From Vibrio algarum (GTDB lineage Bacteria; Pseudomonadota; Gammaproteobacteria; Enterobacterales; Vibrionaceae), in NCBI RefSeq assembly GCF_028204155.1, contig NZ_JAQLOI010000003.1:1568796-1632795 (forward strand): a stretch of 64,000 nt of DNA, written 5' to 3'. The notes under the pieces were generated by a model. It was not told the DNA's origin. It saw nothing but the letters and a program-made list of their open reading frames with translations, and searched no databases. Below are positions 15,772-23,560 of the stretch, in pieces. Position 1 is the first letter of the stretch. Each line of letters starts with the position of its first letter. The position numbers and the translations under genes were made by a program.

Positions 15772-16968
15772 ATGATAATAGAGCCAATAATTAAGGGCGT
15801 TGTTGCAAAATCATCACATCCAACTGGATGCCAACATGCCGTTCAGCAACAAATTGACTACGTTAAATCTAATAAATCAACAACTAAAGGCCCAAAACGG
15901 GTGCTTATTCTTGGCGCTTCGTCTGGTTTTGGACTATCTGCTCGCATCGCTGCAACCTTTGGAGGGAGTAATGCAGATACGATCGGTGTTTCGTTTGAAC
16001 GAGGCCCTTCAGAAAAGGGCATAGGAACGGCTGGTTGGTATAACAACATCTATTTCACGCAGCAGGCTGAAGCAGAAGGTCGAATCGCAATAAACATCGT
16101 AGGCGATGCTTTTTCAAAAGAAGTACGGGATCAAGTTATTGAAGCCATTGAAACCTATTTTGAAGGTGAAGTCGATCTTGTCGTATATAGCCTCGCTACT
16201 GGTGTAAGACCAAAACCGTCTGGTGATGGGATGTGGCGCTCAGCAATAAAAACCATTGGAGAGAGTGTTACAGGAGCGACAATCGTTCTAGAGAACGATA
16301 GTTGGCAAGAAACAACCGTAGAACCAGCAACAGAAGAAGAAATCGACTCTACAATTAAAGTGATGGGTGGCGAAGATTGGGAGTCTTGGATAGATACCTT
16401 AATTAATTCCGATTCTATCGCGCAAGGTGGTAAAACTATTGCGTTTTCTTATATTGGCCCCGAACTTACTTACCCGATTTACCATGAAGGCACACTAGGT
16501 AGAGCGAAAGTCGATCTTCATCAAACCAGTCATGCGTTAAACCTTAAACTGGCCAAAATTGGAGGCGGAGCGTACGCAACGGTATGTAAAGCGCTAGTTA
16601 CAAAAGCAAGTGTCTTTATACCTGCTTTTACGCCTTATATCCTTGCTCTGTATAAAGTAATGAAGCTAAATGGTACCCACGAGTCCTGCATACATCAAAT
16701 GCATCGACTCTTTAGTGAGAAACTTTACGCAGACACTGTGCCTGTTGATGGTCAGAGATTACTACGATTAGACGAATTTGAATTAGATACGAACGTTCAA
16801 AACCAAGTAGAAGCTATCATGAGCACGATGAATAGCCAAAACTTTAAACAAGTTGGAGATTATCAGGGTTATAAAGAAGAGTTTTTAAACCTTAATGGTT
16901 TTGGATTTAACGAGGTAGATTACAGTGAGTTTTTTGATATCGAGCAACTTAAAAAATTGAAACCTTAA
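15772..16968 (+). CDS. fabV: Enoyl-[ACP] reductase FabV (trans-2-enoyl-CoA reductase family)
   Basis: A 398-residue NADH-dependent enoyl reductase for the last step of the fatty-acid elongation cycle. It is the triclosan-resistant enzyme first found in Vibrio cholerae. Visible features are the family start MIIEPIIKGVVAKSSHPTGC, the nucleotide-binding stretch LILGASSGFGLSARIA, and the catalytic Tyr-x8-Lys pattern within the segment running from YIGPELTYPIYHEG to GRAKVDLH. The C terminus has the extra substrate-binding part typical of FabV. The length matches the family. It stands alone with its own terminator at 17014-17033. ATG 15772 is the conserved start. Confidence 0.96.
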   Translation: MIIEPIIKGVVAKSSHPTGCQHAVQQQIDYVKSNKSTTKGPKRVLILGASSGFGLSARIAATFGGSNADTIGVSFERGPSEKGIGTAGWYNNIYFTQQAEAEGRIAINIVGDAFSKEVRDQVIEAIETYFEGEVDLVVYSLATGVRPKPSGDGMWRSAIKTIGESVTGATIVLENDSWQETTVEPATEEEIDSTIKVMGGEDWESWIDTLINSDSIAQGGKTIAFSYIGPELTYPIYHEGTLGRAKVDLHQTSHALNLKLAKIGGGAYATVCKALVTKASVFIPAFTPYILALYKVMKLNGTHESCIHQMHRLFSEKLYADTVPVDGQRLLRLDEFELDTNVQNQVEAIMSTMNSQNFKQVGDYQGYKEEFLNLNGFGFNEVDYSEFFDIEQLKKLKP

Positions 16969-17013
16969 ATTCCTGTACATTAATTAACCAAATTGCCTCA
17001 CTTTTAACACAAG

Positions 17014-17033
17014 CCCTCCTATAAGGAGGGTTT
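17014..17033 (+). terminator. Rho-independent terminator after fabV
   Basis: The stem CCCTCCT, ATA, AGGAGGG is followed by TTTCC, 46 bases after the fabV stop. The GC-rich 7-base stem with a short T run is a plausible intrinsic terminator. Confidence 0.8.
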
Positions 17034-17132
17034 CCTATATCAATAATTCAAATCTGGCATATACTTTGAACATTGACGCTTAAAGGATTTAAACGTCGTC
17101 TACATAGTAAAAAGCACATGGAAAGGTGCAGT

Positions 17133-18989
17133 ATGATTAAAATTAAAACAGAAACATTAACGCTATCTAATGCCATATTAAAAAAATTTCAGATTTTCGT
17201 GGACCTTATTGGTGATTTTACCTCTGTAGAATATGCAGGGGTACTCATGTACAAAGGCTCGAAAAAAGAACTTTGTTACCATCGTTCTTTACCTGTACAA
17301 AATCAAACAGCCGAACAAACAATCACCTCTCTTCACTCAAGTGTGTTTGACACTATTTCAGTAGAACCCGTTGATGATATCCATAAAAAGATATCGGGAA
17401 GAATCAATACTAACCATGGGGTTCAATTTTATTCAGGCTACTCTTTATCTTGGCCAGATGGTTCATTGTTTGGTGCGATTGTGATCGTTGATCACGCCAT
17501 TGAAAAACTTAATTCAAACAGCCTTAAACTATTATCAAGTTTCAAAGAATCTATCAGTGCTCGACTTGAAACAATATATCAAAATGAAAAATTGTTAATG
17601 TTAACTACACGTCTTAAACGCAGAGGTGATAGCAAAACTAAAGATATCGCGAGTTTAAATTACACACTTAGTCAAGAAATTGACAAACGAAAAGCAGCAG
17701 AACAAGAAGTGGTGTACCATAAAAATCATGACAGAGGTACCGGGTTTCTCAATCAATACTCTTTGCTACAGCATACTAAGAACTTATTAATCCAAGCTAA
17801 ATCAAACCGTGAAAGTATTGCTGTTGTCCATATAGCCTTTTCAAATGGTCGCAAGTTACAAGAACGCTATGGCGAATACGCTCTGAACAGCTTATTGGTC
17901 GCATTTCGAGAGCGTATTGGTTTAATAGATTGTATCGAGTCCGTCACAGCCAGAACTAGCATTTCAAATTTTATCATTGCAATTCGAACCAAATCGTTAA
18001 CTCCCTTCATCGACAATTTTTGTTATCGATGTCTTGAGATATGTCATTCTGACTTTTCAATCGATAATGATCGTGTTCATCTACAAGGGTTTATTGGTGT
18101 TTCAACTAACGTTGACTCATCGAAAGCAGAAGATTTAATCTATTTTGCAAACGAAGCAGCGTTTACGAGCAAAGAAACCGGCCAGAAATACAGTTATTAC
18201 TCTGAGTCGCATACCGAAAAACAGCTACAAATTAATGAAATCGAGAGCTACTTGTTAGACGCGGTTCGAAACAACGACCTAAAGCTCTATTATCAACCTA
18301 AAGTTGAATTAAAATCAGGAAACTGGATGGGGGCAGAAGCTCTTATTCGTTGGAATCATCCCGTTTTGGGGAATGTTTCAAACGAAAATCTGATTCAGCT
18401 TGCTGAGCAAAATGGCTTAATCTTTGAGGTTGGTAATTTCGTGTTGCGCTCTGCAATTGAAAGTGCCAGTGATTGGATAAAATATAATGACAACTTCAAA
18501 ATCGCAGTTAACGTTTCGGCTATACAGTTAAAGAATGTAGATTTTGCTAAGCATGTGGCTCACTTGCTAAAAATTTATGAACTACCTGCCAACAAGCTTG
18601 AATTGGAAATTACTGAAAGTTCTTTAATATCAGATGAATACCTAGCTAGAAAGACACTTCATCAGCTAAGCAAACTAGGTGTTACGCTGTCACTAGATGA
18701 TTTTGGAACAGGCTGTGCTTCTTTCAGTTATCTTAAAAATTACCCTTTCAATAGCCTAAAAATCGATAAGAGTTTTGTACAAAACCTGACAAGAAATTCT
18801 AATGATAAAGAGATTGTTCGGTCTATAGTTCAAATAGCGAAAAAACTGAATCTTGATGTGACGATTGAAGGAATAGAAAACCTTGACCAAGAACGCTTCG
18901 TACTAAATGAAGGCTGTGATTATGCCCAAGGCTATTTATATGGCAAAGCAATGACAGGTGATGAATTCAAACAATGCATCGCTAAGTGA
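17133..18989 (+). CDS. EAL-domain cyclic-di-GMP phosphodiesterase with N-terminal sensor and degenerate GGDEF domain
   Basis: About 618 residues with no transmembrane helix. An N-terminal GAF-like sensor (about 15-160) leads through a coiled linker (about 165-210) to a GGDEF-like domain (about 215-375). There the signature position reads ARTSISNF, so cyclase activity is lost. The C-terminal EAL domain (about 385-615) is complete: AEALIRW, NVSAIQL, ELEITES, LDDFGTG, KIDKSF, TIEGIEN and YAQGYLYGK, all the metal-binding and catalytic residues. I infer an active c-di-GMP phosphodiesterase controlled by the sensor. The start at 17133 has AAAGG at good spacing; longer starts lack one. It is monocistronic. 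Confidence 0.9.
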   Translation: MIKIKTETLTLSNAILKKFQIFVDLIGDFTSVEYAGVLMYKGSKKELCYHRSLPVQNQTAEQTITSLHSSVFDTISVEPVDDIHKKISGRINTNHGVQFYSGYSLSWPDGSLFGAIVIVDHAIEKLNSNSLKLLSSFKESISARLETIYQNEKLLMLTTRLKRRGDSKTKDIASLNYTLSQEIDKRKAAEQEVVYHKNHDRGTGFLNQYSLLQHTKNLLIQAKSNRESIAVVHIAFSNGRKLQERYGEYALNSLLVAFRERIGLIDCIESVTARTSISNFIIAIRTKSLTPFIDNFCYRCLEICHSDFSIDNDRVHLQGFIGVSTNVDSSKAEDLIYFANEAAFTSKETGQKYSYYSESHTEKQLQINEIESYLLDAVRNNDLKLYYQPKVELKSGNWMGAEALIRWNHPVLGNVSNENLIQLAEQNGLIFEVGNFVLRSAIESASDWIKYNDNFKIAVNVSAIQLKNVDFAKHVAHLLKIYELPANKLELEITESSLISDEYLARKTLHQLSKLGVTLSLDDFGTGCASFSYLKNYPFNSLKIDKSFVQNLTRNSNDKEIVRSIVQIAKKLNLDVTIEGIENLDQERFVLNEGCDYAQGYLYGKAMTGDEFKQCIAK

Positions 18990-19094
18990 TATTTACACTA
19001 GCTATCTCGTGTCTCGTTACCTATAATTCTCAGCCATTACAATTTTTAGCCTACCCAATCAACGGCAAGGCTAACTTATCAAGCATATGGTTTT

Positions 19095-20747
19095 ATGGAT
19101 CAACTAGTAGCAAAACTTAAAAAACTCGAAAAACAGAATTACCGTGCCTATCAGTCAATTAAAGGCCAATATTCTTTCGATGACTATACCCTATATATTG
19201 ACCATGTTCAGGGTGATCCATATGCCTCATCTTCTCGTTTTAGGGCGGTGAGACCATGGTCTATGACTGGATTACTCTGGTTAAAAGAGCAATCTGTCTC
19301 TTTTCAAACCGCAGCACGAGATTTTATTGCTCGAAGCTTCTCTTATTTTGCAGCTCAAGAAAACGCGATTGCTATATCCTTAACAGGGCAAACCGTGCTC
19401 GATAGTACTGCGGTTCTTTTTACCGATGAAGGCATCGAGTTAAGGTTTAGAATCAACCTTCCAGCGGAAGGACGAAGTATTCTGGCCAAAAAAGCGCTTA
19501 ATATTATTACCTTCCATCTGCCAAAGTACATACGAAAATCGACTATTGAAAGAGAGCTTGATAAAGAGGCTTTGATCAGACATTGCCAATGCAATGAGGA
19601 TCAAGACCATCTTCGAGCCCAACTCGAAGCTAACAACTTGCTTGCTTTTATTGAAAACGACAGTTTATTGCCACGACAAGCTGGTAATAGTGATCTACCG
19701 ATGAAAGATGCGGTCAAATTTACTTCGCCATCCTCACTTCAAGTTCAGTTAGAAACGGTAAACAGAGGTACGGTGTATGGAATGGGGATTCCAAAGGGAA
19801 TAACCTTGATAGTAGGTGGTGGCTTTCATGGAAAATCCACACTGCTTAATGCTATAGAACGCTCTATTTATAACCATATTCCAGGTGATGGGCGTGAAGG
19901 TATTGTTAGCGATAGCAACTCAATGAAAATCAAAGCAGAAGATGGCCGTTGTGTTCATTCTCTGAACCTTTCTAACTATATAAACCATTTGCCAATGGGC
20001 AAAGACACCACCGATTTTTCGACACAAGACGCTTCGGGTTCGACTTCTCAAGCAGCATGGTTACAAGAATCCATTGAAGCAGGTGCCACATCTATTTTGA
20101 TCGATGAAGATACTTCTGCTACCAACTTCATGATTCGAGATGAACGCATGCAAGCGTTAGTTAATAAAGGGGATGAGCCTATAACGCCATTAGTAGACCG
20201 GATCCGCCAATTAAAAGAAACGCTTGGTATTTCTACTATGATTGTCATGGGCGGATCTGGCGATTATCTCGACCATGCCGATACGGTCATTCAGATGCAC
20301 GACTATCAAGCCGTAGACGTGACAGCAAAAGCAAAACAAGTGGTTAAATTACATCCAAGCCAAAGAATTCAAGAAACAAATCAAAAACTTGGTCAGTTCC
20401 CTTCTCGTTCATTAAGTTTAACTACGCTACAAAAAATATTGAGCGATGGTAAATTCAGGGTATCAGCTAAAGGTAAAGACGCATTGCGATTCGGCAAGGA
20501 GTTTGTGGATATTTCGGCACTAGAACAGATCGAAAGTGCAAGCCAAATAAATACAATTGGCTGGGTTTGGTTTCAACTTGCCCAAAAACCAGGTTGGACA
20601 AATATGCCTATTCAAGAAATAGAAAACGTTCTTCAAGACCATTGGTATCAATCTATGCCTAACTATGGTGATCTTGCTAAACCGAGAACTTTAGAAATTA
20701 GTGCGACACTCAACAGGTTACGCAAGGCGAACTTCCAACCAAGATAA
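19095..20747 (+). CDS. ABC-ATPase domain-containing protein of unknown role
   Basis: A 550-residue cytoplasmic P-loop protein of the predicted ABC-class ATPase family (COG3044 type). The N-terminal part has QGDPYASSSRFRA, a family hallmark. Walker A is GGGFHGKSTLLNAIE (around residue 240) and a Walker B-like stretch is SILIDEDTSATNFMIRD. SGSTSQAAWLQESIEAGA sits at the ABC signature position, and MGGSGDYLDHADTVIQMHDY lies further on. No membrane partner gene is near. The function of the family is unknown; possible nucleotide-dependent work on RNA is speculative. A strong terminator follows. Confidence 0.85.
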   Translation: MDQLVAKLKKLEKQNYRAYQSIKGQYSFDDYTLYIDHVQGDPYASSSRFRAVRPWSMTGLLWLKEQSVSFQTAARDFIARSFSYFAAQENAIAISLTGQTVLDSTAVLFTDEGIELRFRINLPAEGRSILAKKALNIITFHLPKYIRKSTIERELDKEALIRHCQCNEDQDHLRAQLEANNLLAFIENDSLLPRQAGNSDLPMKDAVKFTSPSSLQVQLETVNRGTVYGMGIPKGITLIVGGGFHGKSTLLNAIERSIYNHIPGDGREGIVSDSNSMKIKAEDGRCVHSLNLSNYINHLPMGKDTTDFSTQDASGSTSQAAWLQESIEAGATSILIDEDTSATNFMIRDERMQALVNKGDEPITPLVDRIRQLKETLGISTMIVMGGSGDYLDHADTVIQMHDYQAVDVTAKAKQVVKLHPSQRIQETNQKLGQFPSRSLSLTTLQKILSDGKFRVSAKGKDALRFGKEFVDISALEQIESASQINTIGWVWFQLAQKPGWTNMPIQEIENVLQDHWYQSMPNYGDLAKPRTLEISATLNRLRKANFQPR

Positions 20748-20793
20748 CGCGTCCCTATCAGCCGACTATCTTTAATTAAACTCGATTTCTTAC

Positions 20794-20829
20794 AACAGCA
20801 AGAGAGCCCGCATCTCTTGCTGTTTTTTT
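20794..20829 (+). terminator. Rho-independent terminator after the ABC-ATPase gene
   Basis: The stem AACAGCAAGAGA, loop GCCCGCA, TCTCTTGCTGTT is followed by a run of T's. The 12-base perfect stem and T8 tract are strong evidence. Confidence 0.92.
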
Positions 20830-20863
20830 TGAGAAATTTTGTTATTAGAAAGTGATCGAACTA

Positions 20864-20900
20864 TTTAGCTATAACGTTCATTTCTGACGTTATAGCTAAA
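20864..20900. repeat. Perfect 14-base inverted repeat
   Basis: Arms TTTAGCTATAACGT (20864-20877) and ACGTTATAGCTAAA (20887-20900) enclose 9 bases, 11 bases beyond the stop of the aspartic-protease-like lipoprotein gene. It may act as that gene's terminator, although no long T run follows on the minus strand. Confidence 0.75.
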
Positions 20901-20910
20901 TGAAAAAGTG

Positions 20911-21588
20911 TTATTTAACTTTCGGTTGAACGAGCTTTCTACTTACGTCAACAACCGCAATATCACGAAAAAAACTCTGCCCTAACAAGACTGGATATTC
21001 TAAGTGAGTCCTATCGGTCAGAGTAAAATCGGCTTTCTCTTTCACTTCTCCGACCTGAACCCATGCGGATACCACAGGACGTTTTTGTGCCTCATCACTA
21101 TTTGCTTGCTTAATTTTTGCCCAGCGTAAAATTGGAAGGCTAATCTCTTTAGAGCTAATCTTAGTATGTTGCACTCTAAACTTGACCCAGTCTTTACCTT
21201 CTCTCTCAAAAGGAACTACATCTACCGCACTGATAGACGATGTTGTCGCGCCAGAATCAATCTTTGATTTGAAGCTCTGATCTAAACCGGGAATATATAC
21301 CCACTCTTCCGAACCTAAAATTAATTTACCTTCTGCTGTTTCGATTGGTGCAGGTTTAGGGACAGGTTTAGGTTCTGGTTTTACTTCCGGTTCTGGGATC
21401 ACTTCTATCTGCGGCTTTTCTTGCTCTACGATAACTTTTGGCTCTTCTGTATCGACACTTGGTTCATCAACCACTGTTTTAGGTGGTTCTTCAATTTGTG
21501 GCTTATCCATAGACGTGGATTTGTCACCTGTAGAAGAACAAGCGACTAAGCCTAAACACAACAGAGTGGATAACAGTGATTTATTCAA
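20911..21588 (-). CDS. Lipoprotein with retropepsin-like (RimB/ATP-dependent zinc protease family) domain
   Basis: A 225-residue protein with a lipoprotein signal ending LGLVAC-SST. A Pro/Glu/Lys-rich linker (about 25-85) with PKP and PEPEVKPEPKPVPKP-like repeats follows, and then the C-terminal domain from ILGSEEWVYIPGLDQSFKSKIDSGATTSSISA. DSGATTS is the aspartic-protease-like D-T/S-GA motif of the family named 'ATP-dependent zinc protease' or RimB-type. VLLGQSFFRDIAVVDV near the end is typical too. The linker would let the domain reach from the membrane anchor into the periplasm. The substrate is unknown. It is transcribed alone. Confidence 0.85.
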   Translation of the reverse strand: MNKSLLSTLLCLGLVACSSTGDKSTSMDKPQIEEPPKTVVDEPSVDTEEPKVIVEQEKPQIEVIPEPEVKPEPKPVPKPAPIETAEGKLILGSEEWVYIPGLDQSFKSKIDSGATTSSISAVDVVPFEREGKDWVKFRVQHTKISSKEISLPILRWAKIKQANSDEAQKRPVVSAWVQVGEVKEKADFTLTDRTHLEYPVLLGQSFFRDIAVVDVSRKLVQPKVK

Positions 21589-21629
21589 TTTACTTCTCCT
21601 AGCCGAAAACTTTTTAAAAATACAGTTAG

Positions 21630-22811
21630 TTATGAAATGGTCGCGATAGCATTTGCTACATATGGAATATCTTTTTCTGTTAGGCCCGCAATATTGATTC
21701 TGCCATCTCCTACCCCATATATTCCGTACTGCTCGCGAAGTTGAGTCATCTGAGTTTGAGAAAAGCCTAGCACAGTAAACATACCTTTGTGAGACTCAAT
21801 AAAATCAAACTGTTGAGAATTGTGAACTGTTCGTAACTCATTACATAATTGCTTTCTTAAATTCACTAATCTCAGCCGCATAGATACGAGTTCTTGTTTC
21901 CAAATGTCGGTTAAAGGATCACTATTTAATACCGTTTTAACCAAAGCAGCACCGTGATCTGGTGGCATGGTGTAAGTCGCTCGCGCAAGCTGTAATAACT
22001 TACCTTTCGCGTTATTTACATCGGTTTGGTTTTTTCCAACAACAATAGCGGCGCCAGTACGTTCACGATATAAGCCAAAATTCTTTGAACAAGAAGTCGT
22101 GATCATCATTTCTTCAAGGTTGTCTGCCATAAAACGTAGACCTTGGGCGTCTTCATCTAATCCATCACCAAAGCCTTGATATGCGATATCAACAAAGGGG
22201 ATGAATCCATTTTTTTGCGACAGCGCTGTTATGGTTTTCCAGGCTTCAAAATCAATGTCAGCGCCGGTCGGATTGTGACAGCAACCATGTAACAACACCA
22301 CGTCATTAGGGCCAGCGGTGCTTATATCTTCAAGCATTGCCCCTATATCAACCTGCTTGGTTTCAGTACTAAAATAACGATAGTGCTTTACTTTGAGACC
22401 AGCGGCTTCCATTACTGGTTGATGATTTACGTAGCTAGGATTACTTAACCACACTGTAGTGTCTGGCTTGGCTACTTTCATCAGGTCACCTAACATACGA
22501 AGCGCACCGCTTGCTCCTGGTGTCTGAATAGCTGAAACTCGTCCCATTGCCGATGTTCCAGATAACAGAAGGTTCGTTATGCTGGTATTAAATTCTTCAC
22601 AACCTGCTAGCCCGACATAAGATTTTGTTGTTTGGGTTTCTAGCAGCAACTGTTGTGCTTGCTGAATTGCTAGCATTATAGGAGTTTCACCTAAATTATT
22701 TTTATACACTCCAATACCGAGATCGACCTTTTCAGTGCGAGGGTCGTTACGATAAGCGACAGATAACGACAGTATCGGGTCTTGTTGCGGGGTTGGTAGA
22801 TGTGCAAACAT
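21630..22811 (-). CDS. Aromatic amino acid/aspartate aminotransferase (class I, PLP-dependent)
   Basis: A 393-residue fold-type I aminotransferase of the AspC/TyrB family, exchanging amino groups between aromatic or acidic amino acids and 2-oxoglutarate. Motifs visible are the N-terminal PTPQQDPILSLSVAYRNDPR--KVDLGIGVYKN, GASGALR, LHGCCHNPTGADI, DIAYQGFGDGLDEDA, and the PLP-lysine region TTSCSKNFGLYRERTGA. The conserved start is ATG 22811 (MFAHLPTPQQ); the longer frame to 22865 is not family-like. I leave the symbol empty because AspC and TyrB cannot be separated here. It stands alone. Confidence 0.92.
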   Translation of the reverse strand: MFAHLPTPQQDPILSLSVAYRNDPRTEKVDLGIGVYKNNLGETPIMLAIQQAQQLLLETQTTKSYVGLAGCEEFNTSITNLLLSGTSAMGRVSAIQTPGASGALRMLGDLMKVAKPDTTVWLSNPSYVNHQPVMEAAGLKVKHYRYFSTETKQVDIGAMLEDISTAGPNDVVLLHGCCHNPTGADIDFEAWKTITALSQKNGFIPFVDIAYQGFGDGLDEDAQGLRFMADNLEEMMITTSCSKNFGLYRERTGAAIVVGKNQTDVNNAKGKLLQLARATYTMPPDHGAALVKTVLNSDPLTDIWKQELVSMRLRLVNLRKQLCNELRTVHNSQQFDFIESHKGMFTVLGFSQTQMTQLREQYGIYGVGDGRINIAGLTEKDIPYVANAIATIS

Positions 22812-23049
22812 GAAATCACATTCCTTTGCTATGTTTTGTTTATTCAAACGCGTCTTCCCTGGCAATAATGCATTACGTTAAGAACAATTCAGTAACCATA
22901 TGAGATAGCTCATATCTACGTCAGTTAAAAACTAAAACTAACGTAATTGCAACGCACATCGGAATCGCTTTGATTTATATCGAGAAACCGTATAAAAAAT
23001 AATACAGATAGATGAAGGTGAGTGAAAGGACTATTTGGCTTAGTTAAGA

Positions 23050-23514
23050 TTATTTAAGGTAGTGAACTATTTGATTAGCACTGCCGCGCCATTCTAGAGA
23101 TGGATCGGCTTGGTCCTGCTCATACTTCCCGTCAATAAGCACGTCCACAAGATCCACAACCTGACGCTGTTTATCGTTAAGTTCTGATAGCAAATACCCA
23201 GACCACAGCCAGATATCCTTACCATCGCATTCCGCTTTAACGCGTTCTACCAAATGAAGCACCGCATCAAGGTTTTCTGGGTGTAAAGGATCTCCGCCAC
23301 TTAATGACAAACCGCGTTTTTTTATACGCGTATCATTCAGGTCGTTAATCAATTGGTCTTCCATTAAGTCGGTAAATGGATGACCGGAGTTTGGTGACCA
23401 TGTTGCTTGGTTATAGCAACCTTTACACTGGTGTGAACAGCCAGACACAAACAAAGTTGCGCGCGTACCCGGACCGTTAACGACATCAATAGGATAGTAC
23501 TGAGAATAGTTCAT
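23050..23514 (-). CDS. nrdG: Anaerobic ribonucleoside-triphosphate reductase activating protein
   Basis: A 154-residue radical-SAM enzyme that generates the glycyl radical of NrdD under anaerobic conditions. The 4Fe-4S motif CSHQCKGCYN (CxxxCxxC) is visible after the N-terminal YYPIDVVNGPGTRATLFVSG, and GLSLSGGDPLHPENL supplies the SAM-binding glycines. I chose ATG 23514 because AGAGGAGG lies upstream at a workable spacing; the in-frame GTG at 23523 is too close to it. It follows nrdD after 46 bases. The ribosome-binding site is inside a hairpin (23527-23546), suggesting that translation is tied to that of nrdD. Confidence 0.95.
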   Translation of the reverse strand: MNYSQYYPIDVVNGPGTRATLFVSGCSHQCKGCYNQATWSPNSGHPFTDLMEDQLINDLNDTRIKKRGLSLSGGDPLHPENLDAVLHLVERVKAECDGKDIWLWSGYLLSELNDKQRQVVDLVDVLIDGKYEQDQADPSLEWRGSANQIVHYLK

Positions 23515-23526
23515 AGCGACCACATA

Positions 23527-23546
23527 CCTCCTCTGTTAAGAGGAGG
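23527..23546 (-). promoter_or_regulatory. Hairpin sequestering the nrdG Shine-Dalgarno sequence
   Basis: On the transcript the sequence CCTCCTCT, loop TAAC, AGAGGAGG forms an 8-base perfect stem whose 3' arm is the nrdG ribosome-binding site. It lies between the nrdD stop and the nrdG start. Ribosomes finishing nrdD, 15 bases away, could open it and couple the two genes. Confidence 0.65.
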
Positions 23547-23560
23547 TAATTTACATTATT

